A DNA stretch of 64,000 bases from JAGYLJ01 sp034661035 (GTDB lineage Bacteria; Patescibacteriota; Minisyncoccia; Phycocordibacterales; UBA12079). Position numbers and translations under genes: made by a program. The stretch covers positions 31,111 through 95,110 of the forward strand of contig JAYEKM010000008.1 of NCBI GenBank assembly GCA_034661035.1, in the 5' to 3' direction. The notes beneath the pieces were generated by a model. That model was not told where the DNA came from. It made no database searches and was given only the letters and a program-made list of their open reading frames with translations. Of this stretch, positions 43,988 to 51,907 are shown one piece after another; the stretch's first letter is position 1, and each line of letters opens with the position of its first letter.

Positions 43988-44106
43988 CCCGTTAGAGATA
44001 GCTTACCCTAAAGCAAGCGATCTTAGATTAACTGATAATTTTCTAATTTCCCGTTCTTCATTTAAATAAAGGTAAACCTGAATTTTCTTATCAAATCTCT
44101 AACGGG
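43988..44106. mobile_element. 119-bp inverted-repeat element of the GIY-YIG family (copy A5)
   Basis: Perfect 12-bp terminal inverted repeats CCCGTTAGAGAT (43988-43999) and ATCTCTAACGGG (44095-44106). The interior shows no recognisable protein. It separates rsmI from the small membrane protein and touches that gene's start codon. Confidence 0.8.
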
Positions 44107-44127
44107 ATTCATTATTTGTATTATACT

Positions 44128-44826
44128 TTATTTTCCTTGAATCACAAAAACAAACTCCCCTTTTACCTTTGATAGATTATTACTGAAATAATCCATGACT
44201 TCTGAGATATTTCCTGAAACAATTTCTTCGTAAATTTTTGTAAGTTCTTTAGCAACAACAATTTTTTTCTTATCACTTCCTTCTACTTCATTTAACAAAT
44301 CCTTCAACAATTCTAAAGTTTTCAAGACACGATGAGGTGACTCATAAAAAACAACTGTTCTTTCAGAGTTGATAGCTTCCATTAATAACGTCTGACGACC
44401 TTTTTTGTGAGGTAAAAAGCCTAAAAATAAAAACTGGTCTGCTGACAAACCACTCCCTGACAAAGCTGTGATAAGCGCTGAAGGCCCTGGAACTGGGATA
44501 ACATTCACATTATCCTTTAATTTTTCTTTTACTTCAGTAATTAACAGAAAACCAGGATCGGAGATAGTTGGAGTACCTGCATCTGAAACTAAAGCTAAAT
44601 TTTTTCCTTGACTTAATAAATCTAAAATTTTATTTGTTTTATATTTACCACTAAAAGTATGATAAGAAATTGTCGGAGTTTCAATTTCATATTTACTTAG
44701 AAGTTTTTTTGTTACTCTTGTGTCCTCACACAAAACAAAATCAACTTCTTTAAGAATTCTCAAAGCTCTTAATGTAATATCTTCTAAATTACCTATGGGT
44801 GTAGCAATTATATATAAATTGGACAT
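44128..44826 (-). CDS. rsmI: 16S rRNA (cytidine1402-2'-O)-methyltransferase RsmI
   Basis: 232 aa tetrapyrrole-methylase-fold enzyme. YIATPIGNLEDITLRALRIL, VDFVLCEDTRVTKKLLSKY, ALVSDAGTPTISDPGFLL and VIPVPGPSALITALSGSGL are the RsmI signature blocks. It methylates C1402 in the decoding centre. Shorter than E. coli RsmI (286 aa), ending soon after the catalytic fold. Located immediately downstream of tRNA-Thr(CGT) on the same strand. Confidence 0.93.
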   Translation of the reverse strand: MSNLYIIATPIGNLEDITLRALRILKEVDFVLCEDTRVTKKLLSKYEIETPTISYHTFSGKYKTNKILDLLSQGKNLALVSDAGTPTISDPGFLLITEVKEKLKDNVNVIPVPGPSALITALSGSGLSADQFLFLGFLPHKKGRQTLLMEAINSERTVVFYESPHRVLKTLELLKDLLNEVEGSDKKKIVVAKELTKIYEEIVSGNISEVMDYFSNNLSKVKGEFVFVIQGK

Positions 44827-44841
44827 AATTTTTTAAGTCAG

Positions 44842-44914
44842 AGCCACCTGTCAGAATTGAACTGACGACCTATGGTTTACGATACCATTGCTCTACCAAC
44901 TGAGCTAAGGTGGC
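44842..44914 (-). tRNA. tRNA-Thr(CGT)
   Basis: Minus-strand cloverleaf: acceptor GCCACCT/AGGTGGC, D-arm GCTCAGTTGGTAGAGC, anticodon stem ATGGT/ACCAT with loop ATCGTAA (anticodon CGT), T-arm with GTTCAATTC. It lies 8 bp downstream of the 3' half of the split tRNA-Thr(GGT), so both once belonged to one tRNA operon. Confidence 0.92.
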
Positions 44915-44922
44915 TTAACCAG

Positions 44923-44964
44923 AGCCCAGAAGCGGAATTGAACCGCTGACCTCATCCTTACCAT
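44923..44964 (-). pseudogene. 3' half of the disrupted tRNA-Thr(GGT) (element left junction, attL)
   Basis: Minus strand: ATGGTAA GGATG AGGTC then T-arm GCGGTTCAATTCCGC and acceptor strand TCTGGGC-T. It has no 5' half beside it; the sequence changes abruptly after TTACCAT (44958-44964). The missing half is at 54563-54600. Together the anticodon stem CATCC/GGATG and acceptor GCCCAGA/TCTGGGC pair perfectly. Confidence 0.9.
44958..44964. repeat. attL core TTACCAT
   Basis: Left copy of the 7-bp crossover core, equal to the tRNA anticodon loop. Right copy at 54563-54569; a further copy is the anticodon loop of the replacement tRNA (54405-54411). Confidence 0.85.
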
Positions 44965-45146
44965 CAAGTAGGCTTAGGTCTTTTCCCACAAATATGTTGA
45001 AAACAAAGGCTGAAAGTCGTGTTTAGATTAAAAAATATATACTGTTATGATGACCTCATTTGTTCTAAAAAAGACCCTCTAAAATCACTACAATTTACAT
45101 ATTAAATTTAATAAAATTCCTTCCGACTTTCTTCATAATCTCATAT

Positions 45147-46088
45147 CTATATTAAATTATCAATGTTCAATTTATTCACATCATCTCTAAAATCTTCTAC
45201 TCCCATAGAACGAAGATATCTATCTGTCATTCTTAAATCTGTATGTCCCATTAATTTTTGTAATTTATAAGAGCCAATTCCATTCTTGGCACAGGCACAA
45301 GCAAAAGTATGTCTAAACATATGTAAATGAAATTTAACTCCGGACAACCGAACTAATTTCTTCACAAAATGATTTAAGCCATCTCTACTAAGTCTTCCGT
45401 CTTTATTATTAGAAACTATAAGATATTCTGTTTTATATCCTTTTTTATTTCTTTCTGTAATATATTCTTTCAAATGAATACTTAATGTGGGGTTAATTGG
45501 CAACTCTCTGGTTTTCTTTGATTTTGAAGTTCTTCCCTCTACATTCAAAATCCTTTTTTCCAAATCTACATCCATAGTTCTCAAAGAATATAATTCACTT
45601 TTTCTTATTCCTGTATAAAATAATAAATAAATTATTGCCTTGTCTCTTTTCAAGAGTAACGTGTTTTTAGAATATAAGTCTATTGCCCCAATAATTCTTT
45701 CTAAATTTGATTTAGAAAAGGATTTTCTATCTACATATTCTGGCTCAGCAGGTTTCATTTTAGCTAAAGGATTTTTTTCTAAATACCTACGATCTTCTAA
45801 CCAATTAAAAAATGAGTTTAGCCGACACCAATAAGACATCACTGTGGATGCTTTTATTCCCACTCTAACTTCCCCCTTACCAACAATTCTTTTCCTTACA
45901 TCAAGTTCCTTAAAAAAATATGACATTTTTTCTGAACTAATAATTACAGGAGACGTCATCTCGGGCATTAACATTGTAAAAACCCTAAAAACTTCTTTAT
46001 AACCCTGTATAGTAGCAGATCTTAATTTACGAGTATGAGTTACATACTCAATATACTCTTCAAACAACCCTTGTAAATCTTTTTGCAT
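45147..46088 (-). CDS. Tyrosine recombinase/integrase 1 (XerC/D-like)
   Basis: 313 aa. N-terminal SAM-like DNA-binding domain (LFEEYIEYVTHTRKLRSATIQGYKEVF), catalytic domain with Arg I in TGIRKSELYSLRTMDVD, Lys in GRTSKSKKTRELP, HxxR in HLHMFRHTFACACAKNG and H/Y in LMGHTDLRMTDRYLRS: the complete R-K-H-R-H-Y set. It lies just inside the left end of the tRNA-inserted element and is a candidate for its integration/excision. A hairpin (46097-46130) covers the sequence directly upstream of its ATG. Confidence 0.92.
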   Translation of the reverse strand: MQKDLQGLFEEYIEYVTHTRKLRSATIQGYKEVFRVFTMLMPEMTSPVIISSEKMSYFFKELDVRKRIVGKGEVRVGIKASTVMSYWCRLNSFFNWLEDRRYLEKNPLAKMKPAEPEYVDRKSFSKSNLERIIGAIDLYSKNTLLLKRDKAIIYLLFYTGIRKSELYSLRTMDVDLEKRILNVEGRTSKSKKTRELPINPTLSIHLKEYITERNKKGYKTEYLIVSNNKDGRLSRDGLNHFVKKLVRLSGVKFHLHMFRHTFACACAKNGIGSYKLQKLMGHTDLRMTDRYLRSMGVEDFRDDVNKLNIDNLI

Positions 46089-46096
46089 AACAATTT

Positions 46097-46130
46097 ATAC
46101 ATTAGGCAACCGAACTGTTGCGTAATGTAT
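46097..46130. promoter_or_regulatory. Hairpin directly upstream of integrase 1
   Basis: ATACATTA .. CAAC-cgaact-GTTG .. TAATGTAT: 8 + 4 bp arms ending 9 nt from the ATG (46088). It could be an operator or an mRNA fold covering the ribosome site. Confidence 0.5.
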
Positions 46131-46148
46131 TGTTGGTGCAAAAAAATA

Positions 46149-46193
46149 TGGCTACCATTTAACCCCACGCAACGTGAGATAAAATGGTAGCCA
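46149..46193. terminator. Strong stem-loop upstream of integrase 1
   Basis: TGGCTACCATTT/AAATGGTAGCCA outer stem (12 bp) with inner CCACG-caa-CGTG(a)g stem. No clear U-run on the minus strand. Likely a terminator, RNA stabiliser or structured site between integrase 1 and the cargo genes. Confidence 0.5.
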
Positions 46194-46318
46194 CACTAAT
46201 CTTCCCCTACCCTGTGAGCTTCTCTCTCCTTTTGCTATCGTTCTGTAAAAACATCATTCTGAAATTTGTCTATAAGAAGTTTATTCGATTGTTACCTATA
46301 ATAATAAACTGTATTTTA

Positions 46319-46468
46319 TTATTTATCAAGACCTACTTTGTGTATATCTTTAGACCTCTTTTTATAAAAACGAGGATTTTGTTTTTTATCTTCTTTAAGA
46401 AGTCAAGTAAAAACATTAGTGATATTATTTCTTTCTTCATCAGTCCATTTTATTTTTTTAGCGTACAT
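46319..46468 (-). pseudogene. Small gene with in-frame TGA, coupled to the Abi/HEPN-like gene
   Basis: The ATG (46468) overlaps the stop of the upstream gene as TAATG. The frame opens MYAKKIKWTDEERNNITNVFT, meets TGA at 46405-46403, and continues for 27 more plausible codons (LLKEDKKQNPRFYKKRSKD...) to TAA at 46321. Other genes here use TGA as stop, so this is probably a nonsense-broken small gene, or a 21-aa peptide. The rest of 46194-46318 shows nothing recognisable. Confidence 0.45.
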
Positions 46469-47256
46469 TATTCTTGAGCTTTAATTTTTGCCTCTATAAG
46501 TTTTACTTGAGCAACTAAGGTTTCCAAAAACCAGACAGCATCTACCTCACTTGGTTCGTCTGTATTCCCTGAATGTGCTACACCATCAGCATCTCCACGA
46601 TAAGCATATAATTTATCTAAAACACCTTGTTGTGTAGGAGCAATTATTCCACTTTCTCTTAAAGAGATTATTGCTTTTTTATAACTATCTTTATCTCCAA
46701 TGACTTTAATATAATTTTCTATAGAAATAGCAAAATCTTTTATAATATCATTTGGTGTCTTTTCTCTTGTTAATAAACCATTCAAAGCACGTCTAAAAAA
46801 ATCAAGGGCATCTCCTGAATGTTCTGAAAAAATTCCCTGTACATCTTCTATACTTTCAGCAATACCTTCATCTATTTTTAACACAACCTGATTATCTCCA
46901 TCTATTGTATAAACACTTCCTGATACGTTAAAAGCTGTATAAACATCGTTCCATATTTCTCGATATGTTTGTATATAAAGTTTTTCCTTAACTAAGTTAA
47001 GAAAAATCTCTAATGCTTCAAAAACCTCATCATATGACCCTGCAGATATAGCCACAATACAATCTTTATTTAATAAAACCTTTGTCTTATGGTTCAAGAT
47101 GCTTGTATGTAAATAGTAACTTTCATTACCAATACCAATATGACTTCCTGAATTGTTAGAAATAATTGTAATCAAACGATCCCTCAAACCTTCGGAGGCA
47201 TCTTGATTTCCCGAATATTCAATTTGTATATTGTTTCTTTCTCTAAAATTAGGCAT
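46468..47256 (-). CDS. Unknown protein with Abi/HEPN-like C-terminus
   Basis: 262 aa, no signal or TM. The N-terminal half is not recognised. The C-terminal 100 residues (DFFRRALNGLLTREKTPNDIIKDF, GVLDKLYAYRGDADGVAHSGNTDEPSEVDAVWFLETLVAQVKLIEAKI) resemble the abortive-infection C-terminal/AbiJ-like HEPN group, where a helix carries R...GxxH near RGDADGVAH. HEPN domains are often RNases in defence systems. Defence is therefore a possible role, but this rests on a short motif and on the mobile-element context. Confidence 0.4.
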   Translation of the reverse strand: MPNFRERNNIQIEYSGNQDASEGLRDRLITIISNNSGSHIGIGNESYYLHTSILNHKTKVLLNKDCIVAISAGSYDEVFEALEIFLNLVKEKLYIQTYREIWNDVYTAFNVSGSVYTIDGDNQVVLKIDEGIAESIEDVQGIFSEHSGDALDFFRRALNGLLTREKTPNDIIKDFAISIENYIKVIGDKDSYKKAIISLRESGIIAPTQQGVLDKLYAYRGDADGVAHSGNTDEPSEVDAVWFLETLVAQVKLIEAKIKAQE

Positions 47257-47266
47257 ATTTTTATAT

Positions 47267-47620
47267 TTATTCTAAAATACCACAATCATAATTAGCCCAT
47301 TTTGGTTTTGTCTTACATAAATTAAATCTTTCCCCATCAAACTCAAACCTAAATTGACCAGAAATTGGGTTATTTTTTTCTAAATACTTAGATATTGTTT
47401 TCTTAACAAGCTCTTTTGCGGAGTTTTTTCCATTTTGTTTTTCATATAAAGTTAGCTCAACACCATCTATACCAAAAATACAAGTCGCGTCTATTTTTGC
47501 ATTTTTATTATTTATAATATCCCAATGAGAAACAAACCAAGACCCATCAGTAACACAAAAAGTAAAATCATTTCCAGATAAAATATATTTTTTATGTTTT
47601 ATTATTATTTTATTACTCAT
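47267..47620 (-). CDS. Hypothetical protein, mobile-element cargo
   Basis: About 117 aa from the ATG near 47620 (MSNKIIIKHKKYILSGNDFTF). The longer ORF start at 47656 lies within the 3' end of the neighbouring gene. Alternating hydrophobic/polar beta-like pattern, one KELVKKTISKYLEK helix, no TM. No family recognised. Placed between the Abi/HEPN-like gene and the coiled-coil membrane protein, 7-10 bp from each, so co-transcribed. Confidence 0.55.
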   Translation of the reverse strand: MSNKIIIKHKKYILSGNDFTFCVTDGSWFVSHWDIINNKNAKIDATCIFGIDGVELTLYEKQNGKNSAKELVKKTISKYLEKNNPISGQFRFEFDGERFNLCKTKPKWANYDCGILE

Positions 47621-47627
47621 TTTGGAT

Positions 47628-48674
47628 TTATTTATCATTAGCTCCCATAAGACCATTTATAATTTGTAAAACAGGGTTTCCTGTCTCTTTTTCTGTTTTT
47701 GAAATAAAACCTATTGGGGCATTTTTGAACATTGCTTCAGTAGCATTTTGTAACATTTCTGACATCCGAGGTTTCTCTTGTTGTTGTTCGGCTGAAATAA
47801 AATCCTCTAAAGTTTTTGCTACAGTCGCTCTATGCCTATTTATAGAAGCAAGATGTGAATTTACATTATAATTTTTTATAATAAAAGAAAGTCCATACCA
47901 TAATGTTGCTAAAATAACCAACTTAGAAACAACAACTCCCCAAATGGAACTTATATATGAGGCTTCTGGGTTTTTAGATAATTCAATCAAATTTTCTACA
48001 TAAGAAAAAGTTTTAATTCCTAACCAAATAAGAATTCCTATAATTATGGCATAGCCAATTACGGCTAAAATTAACCATATTTTTGCCAATTTTTCATAAC
48101 GCATTACTTCGTTACCGAAATGTTGTCCTGTACCTACAGTAGCACGAGTTCCTTTAGCTGATCCAACTTCTTTCCCTGTTTTTCTAATTTTTTCTGTATC
48201 TGTTTTTACCTTTTCTAATTCTTTTTCTAAACTCGTACGAAGTTGGGATACCTTGCGAACCTCTGCCTCTAATTCTTTTTCTTGTGGATTTTGCCGTCTT
48301 TTTTCTTCTCTCAAAAATGGTAGATATTTCATTACCATTTCTTGATAAACGCTGTTGTAATAACTATCTACTCTACCTTCAAAGTTATCGTGTTCTGCCT
48401 GAGCATTTGGAACAGTACCTATATCAAAATTTCTAAGCCATTCTAAATGAGTTATAAGCTGATCTATAAAAGATTTTATTTTGTTTTTATCAGTTCCTAC
48501 TTCAAGTAACTTATCATATTCTAAGTCTTTTGCTTCTTCTAACCAATTTTGAGCTTTCGTAAGTTTCTTATTAGCATTTTCAAAAACCATTTTACCAAAG
48601 TCAGAATTCATTGCTAACGCTTTAATGTCGGTTTCTAATACATTTTCAGTTGTAATTTGTTCTGTAGTAGTCAT
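47628..48674 (-). CDS. Coiled-coil membrane protein, unknown function
   Basis: 348 aa. The N-terminal 190 residues are helical with a coiled coil (about 130-170, EKELEAEVRKVSQLRTSLEKELEKV). Two TM helices follow (IWLILAVIGYAIIIGILIWLG and VVSKLVILATLWYGLSFII). A cytoplasmic C-terminal domain starts NSHLASINRHRATVAKTLEDFI and includes LQNATEAMFKNAPIGFI. This C-terminal pattern looks like a conserved family in mobile islands, but I cannot name it or state a function. Confidence 0.6.
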   Translation of the reverse strand: MTTTEQITTENVLETDIKALAMNSDFGKMVFENANKKLTKAQNWLEEAKDLEYDKLLEVGTDKNKIKSFIDQLITHLEWLRNFDIGTVPNAQAEHDNFEGRVDSYYNSVYQEMVMKYLPFLREEKRRQNPQEKELEAEVRKVSQLRTSLEKELEKVKTDTEKIRKTGKEVGSAKGTRATVGTGQHFGNEVMRYEKLAKIWLILAVIGYAIIIGILIWLGIKTFSYVENLIELSKNPEASYISSIWGVVVSKLVILATLWYGLSFIIKNYNVNSHLASINRHRATVAKTLEDFISAEQQQEKPRMSEMLQNATEAMFKNAPIGFISKTEKETGNPVLQIINGLMGANDK

Positions 48675-48742
48675 ACTTTTTATATTTTTAATCTGTTTTT
48701 TTATTGTAAGAATAGAGAAAATAAAAATTATTATACCACTTC

Positions 48743-49381
48743 TTAAGCTTCATTCCCAGTATAAATACCGTCTTTTTCTCTTTTTGCTTTACGGAGATCT
48801 GCTAATGAAAATGGCGACATATTTTTAACCTCTTTTTTCTCAATTTTACCCCAATTCTTTGGATCAAGTCTTTCTTTAACAAATTTTGCGGTATCTACCT
48901 TAATCTTTAATAACTGAGGATTTTCAGTTCTTACAAATCCTCCTGTATCTTTATCAATAACTTTATTTCCAGAATTGTCTCTGACACAAACATTGGAACG
49001 GATATTAAGTGTTCTTTTTATTTCACGATCGGCATCGTCCAATAATTTCTTCCTCCTTTTCTCTAATCTATCAGTACTATAAACCTTCCTTTTCTTGTCT
49101 AAAACATCTCTTAGAACTTCGCCTGTTTCTGGGATTATATTATTTCTTTTAATCCACATCATTATTGTATTTACGCTTATTTTTTCTACCTTTTCTTCTC
49201 CTTTATCGTCTATATAGATATGCGAAATAAACCCTTCTTTAGGATAGATAGTTTTACCAGAAAGTATTAAATCCATTAGCGTACTGACGATTAATAAAGA
49301 CAACTTAACATCGTCACGCTGTTTTGATCCGTTTTTCTTTATAATTTCAATCTTTTGTTTTGAATTTGATTGGCTTTCCAT
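48743..49381 (-). CDS. Terminase-small-subunit-like DNA-binding protein
   Basis: 212 aa. An N-terminal helical region KLSLLIVSTLMDLILSGKTIYPKEGF, then ISVNTIMMWIKRNNIIPETGEVLRDVLDKKRK, resembles the HTH and arm of Sf6-type small terminases. The C-terminal block LKIKVDTAKFVKERLDPKNWGKIEKKE is close to the family's DTRKW..KMxPxxYGxK motif. In phages the small subunit marks DNA for packaging. No large terminase is present, so here it may be a satellite-like or repurposed DNA-binding protein. Confidence 0.5.
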   Translation of the reverse strand: MESQSNSKQKIEIIKKNGSKQRDDVKLSLLIVSTLMDLILSGKTIYPKEGFISHIYIDDKGEEKVEKISVNTIMMWIKRNNIIPETGEVLRDVLDKKRKVYSTDRLEKRRKKLLDDADREIKRTLNIRSNVCVRDNSGNKVIDKDTGGFVRTENPQLLKIKVDTAKFVKERLDPKNWGKIEKKEVKNMSPFSLADLRKAKREKDGIYTGNEA

Positions 49382-49420
49382 ACTTTTATTATATCTGATA
49401 ACAAAAGTATTAACACCCTT

Positions 49421-49726
49421 TTAAGAAACGACCAAACCTAAATTATAGTCTTCGTAAGCACGTTCTTTTTTAGATAAACGTCCTTCTAAAAATTCTGGGA
49501 TATCAACTATTCCACCTGCTTTATCAAAATCTACCTTAACTATCCCTGCTTTGAAAAAACGAACCACTCCGCTTTTTGGATTTATTCCTTTATTTTCTAA
49601 TCGTTCTCCAAGTTCTTTATAGTTATCTTTATTCATAAGGAGTAATTTATTGTTTGGATGACGACTTAAATAAATAATATCATCTGGAAAATACTTTATA
49701 TATTTTTCTGGGAGTTTTAATTTCAT
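49421..49726 (-). CDS. MraZ/AbrB-like small DNA-binding protein
   Basis: 101 aa. NKLLLMNKDNYKELGERLENKGINPKSGVVRFFKAGIVKVDFDKAGGIVDIPEFLEGRL follows the order of MraZ repeats: the LYP..EW-like segment, VRFFFSGA-like VRFFKAGI, and DxxGRIxIPxxL-like DKAGGIVDIPEFL. MraZ is a division-cluster repressor built of two such half-repeats; this one looks short and keeps mainly the second. Likely a regulator of the element. Confidence 0.5.
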   Translation of the reverse strand: MKLKLPEKYIKYFPDDIIYLSRHPNNKLLLMNKDNYKELGERLENKGINPKSGVVRFFKAGIVKVDFDKAGGIVDIPEFLEGRLSKKERAYEDYNLGLVVS

Positions 49727-49731
49727 ACATT

Positions 49732-51375
49732 TTATAATCCTAAATCACTACAATCAACAGTATTTATTAAAGCCCCACCACCAAACCAAGAGGCTTTTCT
49801 CATATCACAAATTTGTTTTGGTGTCATATTACTCGTATCTGGTTTATATTTATCTGCTTCAATATATTCTCCATTACTACATTTTTTTACAGCTTTCCAA
49901 CCTTCTTGTGGGACAAGGATATATTTATTAACTGGATTTATACAATTAGAACTTTTAATAACAACTTGATCTTGAGTTAAAAACTCAGAAATCGTATTAG
50001 AATAAATTTGATAAGAAGGGGTTTCCGATAGTATATTTTCTATTTCATTACGGATACTTTCAATATCTTCTAATGCACTTAGAGTTGCTGAGTACCTTTC
50101 AGCGATACTGTTTGTACTTTCAAATCTTAGCAAAAACTCTTGTCCATATGCTTTGTTATCAGCAATACTCATTTCAATATCAGCCTCTAATTCTTTTTTT
50201 AAGTTATCAAAATATACAAAATGGGCATTTATTAGTTTCTCTGCATTATATAATCCATTATCATAGTCCTTCTTTTTAAGTGAAGAAACTATACTGTCAA
50301 CTTCCCAAGAATAGGTTAAAATACCAATTAAAGAATTAGATAACACAAAGGATAGATTTTTTTCTCTAATTTCCTCAATGGCGATTAACTCATTATATGT
50401 TTCTGTAATAATATCTATTGAGTACAAATCTGATAACTTTTTTAATTTTTCTATCCGTAAATCTGATAATTCTGTTTCAGATTTTACTATTTTTGTTTTA
50501 ACTTCAAGACCAGCTTCGTTTAAGCTCTCTATTTCATTTTTTATACTTAGGAGTGTTTGATTGAAATCATTTATTTTTTGAGTTTGTTGATTTTCCTCTT
50601 GAGAAATTTTATTGCTGTTTATATCTGATTGGCTAATTTTTTCTGCGACCTCTTTTATTTCAACTTTCTCCTTATCTAAAACTAATTCCTCAGTAATATC
50701 GTCAGTCAATAAATACTCATCTAAATTTAACTCCTTCTTTTCCTGATTACCATTATTCAAAAATTCTTTTGATTGACCTATTTTCTTCACAGTAAAATAC
50801 CCACCAGTAGAGACAACTAAAATACTAACTAATGAAAAAATAAGTATGGGTATTTGAATAAATCCTTGTGAGGCTTTTTGTTGGTTTGATTTTTCTTTTA
50901 TTTTTTCTATTTCTAACTTATTATCTATAAAGTTAATAGGGTTTTGTTTGCTTGTTTTTTTAGTAAAAGAAAGAACAAACAAGAAACCAAGCATAAGACC
51001 TACAATTTTAGAAACAAATAGAGTGATGCTTCCTTCATAAATAGCAATTTGAGTAGGGGTAATAAAACCTAAGAATAAAAGAGTACCTAATACATAAATA
51101 ATCCTATTCCTATATTTTGGATATGGGAATACAGCAAGAGCAAGAAATAAACCGATAGTAGCTATAAATAATCCCGAACTAAATATATAGACAGCCTCAA
51201 AAGATGAAACACTGGATTTTCCAAAAATTCCCCATAAATGCCAATCTCCAAAAAGATTAACAAACCATTCTAAAAAAGTAAGTGGTATGTTCCAGATAGC
51301 ATTTACTACTACGGCTAACAAAGCACCTAAATACATTGTTGGAATAAAGATTATAAGTCTAAGTATTTTAATCAT
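49732..51375 (-). CDS. Large membrane protein with coiled coil and Cys-containing C-terminus
   Basis: 547 aa. About four TM helices in residues 1-140 and another near 170-192 (FIQIPILIFSLVSILVVSTGGYF). A long helical coiled-coil region follows (about 250-470), then a compact C-terminal tail with four Cys (NCINPVNKYILVPQEGWKAVKKC, QICDMRK, VDCSDLGL) and aromatic residues, which probably folds outside the membrane. No family recognised. Its mRNA leader (51378-51500) is highly structured. Confidence 0.55.
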   Translation of the reverse strand: MIKILRLIIFIPTMYLGALLAVVVNAIWNIPLTFLEWFVNLFGDWHLWGIFGKSSVSSFEAVYIFSSGLFIATIGLFLALAVFPYPKYRNRIIYVLGTLLFLGFITPTQIAIYEGSITLFVSKIVGLMLGFLFVLSFTKKTSKQNPINFIDNKLEIEKIKEKSNQQKASQGFIQIPILIFSLVSILVVSTGGYFTVKKIGQSKEFLNNGNQEKKELNLDEYLLTDDITEELVLDKEKVEIKEVAEKISQSDINSNKISQEENQQTQKINDFNQTLLSIKNEIESLNEAGLEVKTKIVKSETELSDLRIEKLKKLSDLYSIDIITETYNELIAIEEIREKNLSFVLSNSLIGILTYSWEVDSIVSSLKKKDYDNGLYNAEKLINAHFVYFDNLKKELEADIEMSIADNKAYGQEFLLRFESTNSIAERYSATLSALEDIESIRNEIENILSETPSYQIYSNTISEFLTQDQVVIKSSNCINPVNKYILVPQEGWKAVKKCSNGEYIEADKYKPDTSNMTPKQICDMRKASWFGGGALINTVDCSDLGL

Positions 51376-51377
51376 AT

Positions 51378-51500
51378 TTTCATATTTTTAAGGAGCAGAC
51401 ATACAAAAAGCCCGCTACCAGTAGAGCCTAAGCTCCTATAAAGGTTTCCCTCTATAACGCAGTGAACGCCCTGATAACGGGGTTTTTATGTTCACTGCGC
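51378..51500 (-). promoter_or_regulatory. Structured leader upstream of the large membrane-protein gene
   Basis: Minus-strand 5' region with GCAGTGAAC/GTTCACTGC (51459-51498) enclosing CCCC/GGG pairing, and nearer the gene GGAGC...GCTCC plus GCGGGC-TTTTT. The last could be a terminator or attenuator 25-45 nt upstream of the SD (AAGGAGC region, 51388 onward). It could be a cis-regulatory RNA or a small independent RNA. Confidence 0.45.
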
Positions 51501-51646
51501 TTTTACATAATATCTATTATTAAAAAATAATAGGGTTAGACGTTATCCTTTCGAATTTGCTTATTTAATTGTGATATTACTATAACATTTATTTATATTT
51601 ATAAAAAGAAAACCCTAATTAGTAGAGTTTTCTTTTTTCCTATATT

Positions 51647-51895
51647 TTAACCTTTGGAACTTTTTGGATCTTTACTTTTTGGATAAGTTCTTTCTTCTTG
51701 AAAAGTGGTAGGAGATTTTTTTTGGATTTTCACAGACCCTCCACTTCTTCCTACTAACTTTTTCAAAATTCCGCCCTTCAAAGCGTTTTCTTTTGTATTA
51801 AATCTTTTGATAGTCCTATCGGTCTTATCATTTGTAAGTTTCCAATCTTTTTTATCTTTATCAAAAGATACTGTAAATTTTGTTAAATTTCCCAT
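51647..51895 (-). CDS. DUF2188-like small protein
   Basis: 82 aa. KKDWKLTNDKTDRTIKRFNTKENALKGG, then GGSVKIQKKSPTTFQEERTYPKSKDP follow the DUF2188 pattern (W.v......a...f.tk.eAi..ar.......g..v.ihg..G.iq.erTy). Function unknown; often found with mobile or phage genes. Ends near a weak hairpin with T-run (about 51606-51636). Confidence 0.7.
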   Translation of the reverse strand: MGNLTKFTVSFDKDKKDWKLTNDKTDRTIKRFNTKENALKGGILKKLVGRSGGSVKIQKKSPTTFQEERTYPKSKDPKSSKG

Positions 51896-51907
51896 ATTTT
51901 TATAAAG

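Noticed and set aside
44921..44980. Complete tRNA at 44923
   Set aside because: Only the anticodon-loop-to-3'-end half is present; the 5' half is 9.6 kb away.
46403..46405. TGA recoded as an amino acid (Gracilibacteria/Absconditabacteria code)
   Set aside because: TGA is the terminal stop of several well-supported genes here (for example 12410, 19138, 25589), so recoding is unlikely.
46184..46477. 97-aa plus-strand hydrophobic ORF
   Set aside because: Opposite strand of AT-rich non-coding and small-gene sequence; no SD and no protein-like pattern, and a coupled minus-strand frame explains part of it better.
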